Of a stretch of 54,467 nucleotides of DNA, positions 8,298 through 16,000 are shown piece by piece. The translations under genes were made by a program, and so were the position numbers. Position 1 is the stretch's first letter. Each line of letters begins with the position of its first letter. The notes under the pieces were generated by a model. The model was not told the DNA's origin. It saw nothing but the letters and a program-made list of their open reading frames with translations, and made no database searches. This stretch comes from Bacteroides sp. GM023 (lineage in GTDB: Bacteria > Bacteroidota > Bacteroidia > Bacteroidales > Bacteroidaceae): contig NZ_JAAXGE010000025.1 in assembly GCF_014750685.1 (NCBI RefSeq), forward strand, positions 1-54,467. Direction: 5' to 3'.

Positions 8298-8648
8298 ATG
8301 GAACTGCTCACACGAAACAACTTCGAGGGCTGGATGCAGAAGCTGATGGAACGGCTCGACCGTCAGGACGAACTGCTGCTGGCGATGAAGGCTGAGGGGA
8401 AACAGCCCACTATCACGGAAAGCATCCGCCTTTTCGACAATCAGGATTTGTGCATGTTGCTCCAGATAAGCAAACGCACCCTCCAACGCTACCGCAGCGT
8501 AGGCGCATTGCCCTACAAGACGCTGGGCAAGAAGACCTATTACAGCGAGGAGGACGTGCTGACATTCCTTTCCAACCATATCAAGGACTTCAAAAAGGAA
8601 GATATAGCCTTCTACAAGGCTCGTATCCATAATTTCTTTCATAAATAA
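8298..8648 (+). CDS. xis2d: Xis2d-like excision factor
   Basis: A 116-residue protein that starts 3 bp after xis2c. HTH at LFDNQDLCMLLQISKRTLQR with wing PYKTLGKKTYYSEEDV, the excisionase fold. In CTnDOT, Xis2d works with Xis2c in excision and also in activating the tra operon. Gene order and size fit. The Lys/Phe-rich C-terminus (KDFKKEDIAFYKARIHNFFHK, about residues 95-116) is unlike that of xis2c. Confidence 0.85.
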   Translation: MELLTRNNFEGWMQKLMERLDRQDELLLAMKAEGKQPTITESIRLFDNQDLCMLLQISKRTLQRYRSVGALPYKTLGKKTYYSEEDVLTFLSNHIKDFKKEDIAFYKARIHNFFHK

Positions 8649-8668
8649 CCCATTAAAACATTTTTCAG

Positions 8669-10240
8669 ATGGCAAAGAAAAAAGACGAAAAGGACGTGCT
8701 GGTAGTCCGTGACGAGAAGACAGGCGAGATCAGCGTGGTAGCCGGGCTGAACGCGGACGGCACACCCAAGCGCACCCCCGCAAAAGCGGAGAACGCGCAG
8801 AGTTTCCTGCAATTCGACCGACATGGCGACGTGCTGGACAACTTCTTCAAGAACTTCTTCCGGCAGTGCAAGGAACCCAGCCGCTTCGGTTTCTACCGCA
8901 TTGCGGCAGACCAAGCTGAAAATCTCTTAGAGGTGATGAAGCAACTGCTGAAAGACCCCGAAGCGAACAAGGAGCTGCTCGCCCCTCACAAGGTGGACAC
9001 CTCCGACTATGAGAAGAAGGTGCAGGAAGAGATGGCAGCACAACAGACAGAGAAACAAGAACCTCAAAAACAGGAGAACATGGAACAACGGAAAGAACAG
9101 CAACAGGACAAATCCGAACAGATGCAGGGCAAACGTGGCTACCAGCCCATCGACGAGAGTAAAATCAACTGGCAGGAGCTGGAGGACAGATGGGGCGTAA
9201 AGCGGGACAACCTTGAAAAGTCCGGCGACCTTACGAAGATGCTCAACTATGGCAAGTCCGACTTGGTAAAGGTCAAACCGACCTTCGGCGGCGAATCATT
9301 CGAGCTGGACGCCCGCCTCTCCTTCAAGAAGGACGGTGAGGGAAACATCAGCCTCGTGCCGCACTTCATCCGCAAGGAGCAGAAGCTGGATGAGTACAAG
9401 GAACACAAATTCTCCGACAATGACCGGAAGAACCTCCGCGAAACGGGCAATCTCGGTAGGGTCGTGGACATTGTGGACAGGGAAACGGGCGAGATCATCC
9501 CCTCCTACATCAGCATCGACCGCAAGACGAATGAAATCACGGACATTCCGGCAAGCAGGGTGCGCATCCCGGAGCGCATCGGCAAGACGGAAATCACCAC
9601 GCAGGAGCGGGACATGCTCCGCGCCGGACTGCCCGTACGCGACAAGCTCATCGAGCGCAACGACGGCAGAAAGTTCGTCACCACCCTGCAAGTGAACGTG
9701 GAGCAGCGCGGCGTGGAGTTCGTGCCGGGAACCGGCAAGTCGCCCCGTACCGCACAGACACAGGAAACCAAAGGCGACACATCGAAAAGTCAGGCGCAGG
9801 GCGGGGAAAATGCCGCACAGACCAAGAAGGAGCAACGCCGCAACACGTGGACGAACGAGGACGGCAGCATCCGCCCCATCAGCAAATGGAGCGGCGTGAG
9901 CTTCACCGACCAGCAGAAAGCCGACTATGTGGCGGGTAAAGCCGTGAAGCTGGAGAACGTGACCGACAAGCAGGGCTTCCATGCCACGATGTATATCAAG
10001 TTCAACCCGGAGAAGGGACGCCCGTACCGCTACGACACGAACCCTGACAATGCACAGCAGGTTGCTCCGTCCAACGAGAGCCGCACGCAGGTGGCGGTGA
10101 ACAACGATGGCAAGACCAACGAGGCTACAAAGAATCTGAGAGAGCCGTTGCAGAAAGGTCAGACCAACCCGAAGGACGCCCGCCAGCAACAGCAGCAGGA
10201 GAAGCCGCAGAAGAAAACGGGCAAGGGCATGAAAATGTAA
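8669..10240 (+). CDS. orf3: Orf3, DUF3945/DUF4099-type protein
   Basis: A 523-residue hydrophilic protein in the excision operon between xis2d and exc. An N-terminal DUF4099-like region (about 1-110) is followed by a low-complexity Gln/Glu/Lys stretch (about 115-155), then DUF3945-like repeats (about 165-360: DARLSFKKDGEGNISLVPH, SYISIDRKTNEITDIPASR) and a second at about 400-450. The tail is Gln/Lys-rich. No catalytic motif is seen. In CTnDOT orf3 lies in the same place and is not essential for excision in published work on the operon. Probably a nucleic-acid or structural accessory factor; that is inference. Confidence 0.8.
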   Translation: MAKKKDEKDVLVVRDEKTGEISVVAGLNADGTPKRTPAKAENAQSFLQFDRHGDVLDNFFKNFFRQCKEPSRFGFYRIAADQAENLLEVMKQLLKDPEANKELLAPHKVDTSDYEKKVQEEMAAQQTEKQEPQKQENMEQRKEQQQDKSEQMQGKRGYQPIDESKINWQELEDRWGVKRDNLEKSGDLTKMLNYGKSDLVKVKPTFGGESFELDARLSFKKDGEGNISLVPHFIRKEQKLDEYKEHKFSDNDRKNLRETGNLGRVVDIVDRETGEIIPSYISIDRKTNEITDIPASRVRIPERIGKTEITTQERDMLRAGLPVRDKLIERNDGRKFVTTLQVNVEQRGVEFVPGTGKSPRTAQTQETKGDTSKSQAQGGENAAQTKKEQRRNTWTNEDGSIRPISKWSGVSFTDQQKADYVAGKAVKLENVTDKQGFHATMYIKFNPEKGRPYRYDTNPDNAQQVAPSNESRTQVAVNNDGKTNEATKNLREPLQKGQTNPKDARQQQQQEKPQKKTGKGMKM

Positions 10241-10266
10241 TCCCGTGTCCGCCACTGAATCCAAAA

Positions 10267-10280
10267 TAAAATCCAAAGTA
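10267..10280 (+). promoter_or_regulatory. RteR-complementary leader motif before exc
   Basis: TAAAATCCAAAGTA, 20 bp before the exc ATG, is complementary with one bulge to nucleotides 12448-12460 of the rteR small RNA. It is one of six such sites in the element. Confidence 0.45.
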
Positions 10281-10300
10281 TCAACAAAAAAGAAGAAGAC

Positions 10301-12388
10301 ATGAAGACAATCATTGCAGAAAAGCCCTCCGTGGCACGTGAAATCGCCCGCATCGTGGGCGCGACAAAGAGAGAGGAAGGATATTTCGAGGGAGGCGGTT
10401 ATGCCGTGACATGGGCATTCGGACACCTCGTTCAGCTTGCCATGCCCGACGGCTACGGCGTGCGCGGATTTGTCCGTGACAACCTCCCGATTATTCCCGA
10501 CACATTCACGCTCGTCCCCCGTCAGGTCAGGACGGAGAAAGGTTACAAGCCCGACAGCGGCGTGGTGTCGCAGATAAAAGTCATCAAAAGACTGTTCGAC
10601 ACAAGCGAACATATCATCGTGGCGACCGATGCCGGACGCGAGGGAGAGCTTATCTTCCGCTACCTCTACCACTATACGGGTTGCACCACTCCTTTCGTGC
10701 GCCTGTGGATCAGCTCTCTCACCGACAAAGCTATCCGCGAGGGACTGCGGAAACTCGAAGACGGCAGCAAATACGACAACCTCTACCTCGCCGCCAAAGC
10801 GCGGAGCGAATCCGACTGGCTCGTGGGCATCAACGGCACACAGGCGTTATCCATCGCCGCCGGACACGGCACGTATTCCGTGGGGCGGGTGCAGACACCA
10901 ACGTTGGCTATGGTATGTGAACGCTACTGGGAGAACCGCCGCTTTACGTCCGAAGCATTCTGGCAGCTCCATATCGCAACGGACGGTTGCGACGGCGAAG
11001 TCGTGAAATTCTCATCCTCCGAGAAATGGAAAGAGAAAGAACCGGCGATGGAACTATATAATAAGGTAAAGGCGGCAGGTTGCGCCACTGTCACGAAAGC
11101 CGAGCGCAAGGAGAAGACGGAGGAAACTCCCTTGCTCTACGACCTGACCACGCTCCAGAAAGAAGCCAACGCCAAGCACGGCTTCACGGCGGAACAGACG
11201 CTTGAAATCGCGCAGAAACTCTACGAAAAGAAGTTGATAACCTATCCGAGAACGGGAAGCCGCTACATCCCCGAAGACGTGTTTGCCGAAATTCCCAAAC
11301 TGCTCGCTTTCATCGGCACACAGCCCGAATGGAAAGACAAGGTGCGGGCAAAAGCCGCCCCGACACGCCGCAGCGTGGACGACGGCAAGGTGACAGACCA
11401 CCATGCCCTGCTCGTCACGGGTGAGAAACCGCTCTTCCTCTCCAAAGAGGACAATACCATCTATCAGATGATTGCCGGGCGCATGGTCGAGGCATTCTCT
11501 GAGAAATGCGTCAAGGATGTGACCACTGTCACGGCGGAATGTGCCGGAGTGGAGTTTACCGTAAAAGGCAGCGTCGTGAAGCAAACCGGATGGCGTGCCG
11601 TCTATGGCGAGGAAAAAGAGGAAATTACCATCCCCGGCTGGCAGGAAGGCGACACGCTGACACCGAAAGGCTCGTCCATTACCGAAGGAAAGACCAAACC
11701 CAAGCCGCTGCATACCGAAGCCACCCTGCTCTCGGCAATGGAAACGGCGGGCAAGGAAATTGAGGACGACGCACTGCGGCAGGCGATGAAGGACTGTGGC
11801 ATCGGTACTCCCGCCACACGCGCCTCCATCATCGAAACGCTTTTCAAGCGCGGTTACATGGAACGCTGCAAGAAGTCGCTTGTTCCCACCGAAAAAGGAC
11901 TTGCCCTCAATTCCGTCGTCAAGACGATGCGCATCGCCGATGTTGCCATGACGGGCGAATGGGAAAAGGAGCTGGCGCGTATCGAGCGCGGGGAACTGTC
12001 CGACGACACCTTCCGCAAGGAGATAGAGGCGTACACACGTGAGATAACCTCCGAACTGATCTCGTGCGACAAGCTCTTCGGCAGCCGTGACTCCGGCTGC
12101 GCGTGTCCCAAGTGTGGCACGGGCAGGATGCGGTTCTACGGCAAGGTGGTACGCTGCGACAACACGGAGTGCGGACTGCCCGTGTTCCGGCTGAAAGCGG
12201 GACGCACCCTGTCCGACGATGAAATCAAAGACCTGCTCACCGAAGGGCATACCAAGCTGCTCAAAGGGTTCAAGAGCAAACAGGGCAAGAGTTTCGATGC
12301 TGTTGTCGCCTTTGACGGGGAATATAACACGACTTTTGTGTTCCCGGAGGCTAAAAAGGACAAGAAATTTTCAGGACGGAAGAAATAG
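10301..12388 (+). CDS. exc: Exc, topoisomerase III-family excision protein
   Basis: A 695-residue type IA topoisomerase. The N-terminal TOPRIM begins IIAEKPSVAREIA (4-16) and its acidic motif DAGREGE lies at 110-116; the catalytic tyrosine is Tyr315 in KLITYPRTGS. A C-terminal zinc-ribbon-like segment (cysteines in CACPKCG and CDNTECG, about 605-630) follows. In CTnDOT, Exc stimulates excision, although its topoisomerase activity is reported as dispensable in vitro. It is last in the excision operon; the rteR promoter lies 4 bp beyond its stop. Confidence 0.95.
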   Translation: MKTIIAEKPSVAREIARIVGATKREEGYFEGGGYAVTWAFGHLVQLAMPDGYGVRGFVRDNLPIIPDTFTLVPRQVRTEKGYKPDSGVVSQIKVIKRLFDTSEHIIVATDAGREGELIFRYLYHYTGCTTPFVRLWISSLTDKAIREGLRKLEDGSKYDNLYLAAKARSESDWLVGINGTQALSIAAGHGTYSVGRVQTPTLAMVCERYWENRRFTSEAFWQLHIATDGCDGEVVKFSSSEKWKEKEPAMELYNKVKAAGCATVTKAERKEKTEETPLLYDLTTLQKEANAKHGFTAEQTLEIAQKLYEKKLITYPRTGSRYIPEDVFAEIPKLLAFIGTQPEWKDKVRAKAAPTRRSVDDGKVTDHHALLVTGEKPLFLSKEDNTIYQMIAGRMVEAFSEKCVKDVTTVTAECAGVEFTVKGSVVKQTGWRAVYGEEKEEITIPGWQEGDTLTPKGSSITEGKTKPKPLHTEATLLSAMETAGKEIEDDALRQAMKDCGIGTPATRASIIETLFKRGYMERCKKSLVPTEKGLALNSVVKTMRIADVAMTGEWEKELARIERGELSDDTFRKEIEAYTREITSELISCDKLFGSRDSGCACPKCGTGRMRFYGKVVRCDNTECGLPVFRLKAGRTLSDDEIKDLLTEGHTKLLKGFKSKQGKSFDAVVAFDGEYNTTFVFPEAKKDKKFSGRKK

Positions 12389-12391
12389 TAT

Positions 12392-12399
12392 TAACTTTG
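12392..12399 (+). promoter_or_regulatory. rteR promoter -7 box
   Basis: TAACTTTG matches TAnnTTTG just after the exc stop. It predicts a start near 12406. No clear -33 TTTG is seen. Confidence 0.6.
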
Positions 12400-12405
12400 C
12401 CACTT

Positions 12406-12495
12406 GTTCAGAGTAATGAATTGTTCTTCGATACCGGATTACACTCATACTTTGGATTTAGTGGTGGCACTCGGAGGGATACCGAGTGCCTTTTT
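12406..12495 (+). ncRNA. rteR: RteR small RNA, repressor of transfer genes
   Basis: The -7 box at 12392 and the strong terminator ending at 12495 bound a transcript of about 90 nt directly downstream of exc, the reported place and size of RteR in CTnDOT. RteR lowers tra expression when tetracycline is absent. The single-stranded stretch TACTTTGGATTTAGTGG (12448-12464), immediately before the terminator stem, is the reverse complement of a motif in the leaders of mobA, traE, traI, traN, exc and the DUF1896 gene. The 5-prime part has no strong hairpin by eye. The exact 5-prime end is inferred from the promoter. Confidence 0.8.
12466..12495 (+). terminator. rteR terminator
   Basis: GGCACTCGG (12466-12474) pairs perfectly with CCGAGTGCC (12482-12490), loop of 7, then TTTTT. 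Confidence 0.93.
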
Positions 12496-12533
12496 CTTCC
12501 TTTTTCCAACCGATTATCCCGTTAATTATCAAT

Positions 12534-12550
12534 CCGCTAAATCCAAAGTA
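12534..12550 (+). promoter_or_regulatory. RteR-complementary leader motif before the DUF1896 gene
   Basis: CCGCTAAATCCAAAGTA abuts the ATG at 12551. It pairs over 17 nt with rteR 12448-12464 with only one G-U pair. The motif with its flanks (24 nt in all) is identical to the mobA leader. Confidence 0.55.
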
Positions 12551-13003
12551 ATGAACAACAAGAAGAAAAACGAGGGTCAGACCGACTTTTCCTATTACGG
12601 TCTGTACCTGCTGGACTATCTCCGCACGAACAAGTTTGAACAGGCTGACGACACCGCTTTCATACGGGAACGGGCCGACCGTGCCGCCGAAACGTATGAG
12701 AGGGCACGGCTTGAAGGCTATCCCGCCGATGGTGCGCAGGAACTGGCGATGGACACGCTGCTGCGCGGGCTGCATTATTCCCGTTACGCCATCCTCCGCG
12801 AAGTCGTGGAAAACGAGTTTGCCGATGAAGTGCCGGAAGAGAAGCGTGAAGCCTTTGTCCTGAAACTGCTGCCGCTTGTCGGCAACGTGTTCTCCGTCTA
12901 TGACCTCTCGGATGACAATTTCGCCCTGTCTTCCGATTACGACCTGCTCTACACGGAGCTGACGGGAGCAACCGTCCTTTACTTAGACGAATATGGCGTT
13001 TAA
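12551..13003 (+). CDS. DUF1896 family protein
   Basis: A 150-residue acidic protein from ATG 12551 (MNNKKKNEG); upstream in-frame codons fall in rteR, so they were rejected. The body (FSYYGLYLLDYLRTNKFEQA, then RADRAAETYERARLEGYPADGAQELA) is typical of DUF1896, found in Bacteroidales ICEs beside the large methylase/helicase gene. Its stop overlaps the start of that gene by 11 bp, so translation is likely coupled. Function unknown; a partner of the downstream protein is plausible. Confidence 0.82.
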   Translation: MNNKKKNEGQTDFSYYGLYLLDYLRTNKFEQADDTAFIRERADRAAETYERARLEGYPADGAQELAMDTLLRGLHYSRYAILREVVENEFADEVPEEKREAFVLKLLPLVGNVFSVYDLSDDNFALSSDYDLLYTELTGATVLYLDEYGV

Positions 13004-16000
13004 CCGCAAACAGAAACTGCGGGACAACATCGAGGCGATACGGACGGCATTCATCCTTGACAGGGAAAATAGGACAGCGACAACCGAAGAGCGTGCCATA
13101 CTTCAAAGGTACTGCGGTTTCGGCGGTCTGAAATGTATCCTCAACCCTGCAAAGGAACTGACGGATGCCGTCCGGTGGGCGAAATCCGACCTCGAACTGT
13201 TCGCCCCGACGGTGGAGCTGCACAGGCTTATCCGTGAGAACAGCAAGGACGAAACAGAGTACAAGCGGTTTGTGGATTCGCTGAAAGCGTCCGTGCTGAC
13301 CGCTTTCTACACCCCCAAAGAGATAACCGACACCATCGCGGACGTGCTGGCAGATTACAGCGTCCGCCCCGCCCGTATGCTCGAACCGTCGGCAGGTGTC
13401 GGCGTGTTCGTGGATTCCATGCTGCGGCACAGCCCCAATGCGGATGTGATGGCTTTCGAGAAGGATCTGCTCACGGGTACAATCTTGAGGCATCTCTATC
13501 CCGACCAGAAAATGCGCACCTGCGGTTTTGAGAAAATCGAAAGACCGTTCAACAATTATTTCGACTTGGCGGTGTCCAACATTCCGTTCGGTGACATTGC
13601 CGTGTTCGACGCGGAGTTTCAGCGGAGCGACTCTTTCGGCAGACGCTCCGCCCAGAAAACCATCCACAACTATTTCTTTCTCAAAGGACTGGATGCCGTG
13701 CGTGACGGCGGTATCGTGGCGTTCATCACCTCGCAAGGGGTATTGAATAGCACCAAGACCTCCGTGCGTAACGAGCTGTTCAGTCAGGCCAATCTGGTAT
13801 CCGCGATACGCCTGCCCAACAACCTGTTCACGGACAACGCGGGCACGGAGGTGGGCAGTGACCTGATTGTCCTGCAAAAGAACCTCAGCAAGAAGGAAAT
13901 GTCGCAGGACGAGCGGCTGATGACCGTGATACAGACGGACACGAAAACCGCCCTGACCGACAACGCCTATTTCATCCACCACCCGGAACGCATCGTGCAT
14001 ACGATGGCGAAACTTGACACAGACCCCTACGGGAAGCCCGCTATGGTTTATCTGCACGAGGGCAAGGCAGCAGGCATCGCCGGGGATTTGCGCCGTATGC
14101 TCGACGAGGATTTCCATTACAGGCTTGCCATGCGCTTGTATTCGGGTTCAATCCGGCAGGCAGGAACGGAAGAAAAAGTTGCCGTTCAAAATAAAGTAGA
14201 GCGTCCTGCCATAAAATTGGAAACAGTATCCTCGGCGCAGACGGTGGAAACTCCGACAGAAAAGCCGCAACCCGCAGATGAAAAGCCGGAGATAGAACCG
14301 CGCCCGCAATATTCCGCAGGCGTGCAGCTCACCCTGCTTGACCTCTGGGGGATGACGGAAGAGGTCAGCCAACCGAAAACCTCCAAAAAGAAAAAGACGG
14401 TGAAAAAGGCAGTTACGGCAAAGTCCACTCCGCCCAAACCGAAAGTCACGGTTACACCGACAGCTCCAACTGCAAAACCCGCAATGGAGAATAAGGAGGT
14501 GAAAGCGGAGAACACCGCCAAGCCTGCCGACCCGGACGACATCTATGCCACACTGGACTGGGATACCAATCCTCCCATCAACGGTTTCTATGAAATGATG
14601 ATGGGTTTGACGCCGGAGCGTAGGAAAGAACTTCGGGAACTGGCAAGGCAGCATAACGAGAAACAAGTGGCGGAAAAGACGGAAGTGAAAGCCGTGCCGG
14701 AAACTTCCCGTGAGCAGCCACGACAGGAGGAAACACAGCCGGAGGCAGTCGCCGCACCTGCCGTTACAGATACCCCATCGGAAGCGGTGGGGACTTTCCT
14801 TTTCCCCGACATCGAAGCGGAAAAGCCGAAGGAGGAAGTCGTGGACCTTTCTCCGCGTGCCTACCACCGCACGCCGGAGATGCACCTGCGCGAAGGGTCG
14901 CTGGTGGCTGACCGGGGGCGTCATAACATCGGCTACCTGAAAGACATCACGCCATACGGGGCGACATTCCAGCCGCTCGACCTGAAAGGATACCAGAAGG
15001 AAAAGGCGTTGTTGTATGTGTCGCTGCGTGACGCCTACGAGCGTCTGTACCGTTATGAATCGCTCCGGCGCGAGGCAAATGTTCCGTGGCGAGAGCATCT
15101 GAATACCTGTTACGATGAGTTTGTCATGCGCTACGGCAACCTCAACGCCAAGCAGAACGTGAAGTTAGTGATGATGGATGCGGGCGGGCGCGACATCCTT
15201 TCGCTGGAACGGATGGAAAACGGAAAGTTCGTCAAGGCGGACATCTTCGAGCATCCTGTTTCCTTCGCGGTGGAGAGCCATGCCAACGTAGGCTCTCCCG
15301 AAGAAGCCCTGTCTGCGTCGCTCAACAAATATGGTACGGTCAATCTCGACTATATGCGGGAGATAACCGACAGCACGGCGGAGGATTTGCTCACTGCCCT
15401 GCAAGGGCGCATCTACTACAATCCGCTCGTGACCGGTTACGAAATCAAAGACCGTTTCATCGCCGGAAATGTCATAGAGAAAGCGGAACGCATAGAGGCA
15501 TGGATGGGTGACAATCCCGAAAATGAGCGTATGCCGGAGGTGAAGCAGGCGTTGGAGGCTCTGAAAGATGCCGAGCCGCAGCGCATCGCCTTCGAGGATC
15601 TGGACTTCAATTTCGGGGAACGCTGGATTCCGACGGGTGTCTATGCCGCCTACATGAGCCGGCTGTTCGACACGGAGGTGAAAATCGCCTATTCCGCAAG
15701 CATGGACGAGTTTTCGGTGGTGTGCGGCTACCGCACCATGAAAATCACGGACGAGTTTCTGGTGAAGGGGTATTACCGGAACTATGACGGTATGCACCTC
15801 CTAAAACACGCCCTGCACAACACCTGCCCTGACATGATGAAGTCCATCGGCAAGGACGAGCATGGCAACGACATCAAGATGCGCGACAGCGAGGGAATAC
15901 AACTCGCCAACGCCAAGATTGACGAGATACGAAACGGCTTCTCCGAATGGCTCGAAGAGCAGTCGCCGCAGTTCAAGGAGCGGCTTGTGACGATGTATAA

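Noticed and set aside
12404..12550. N-terminal extension of the DUF1896 protein through rteR
   Set aside because: It would translate the rteR terminator; the family start is at 12551.
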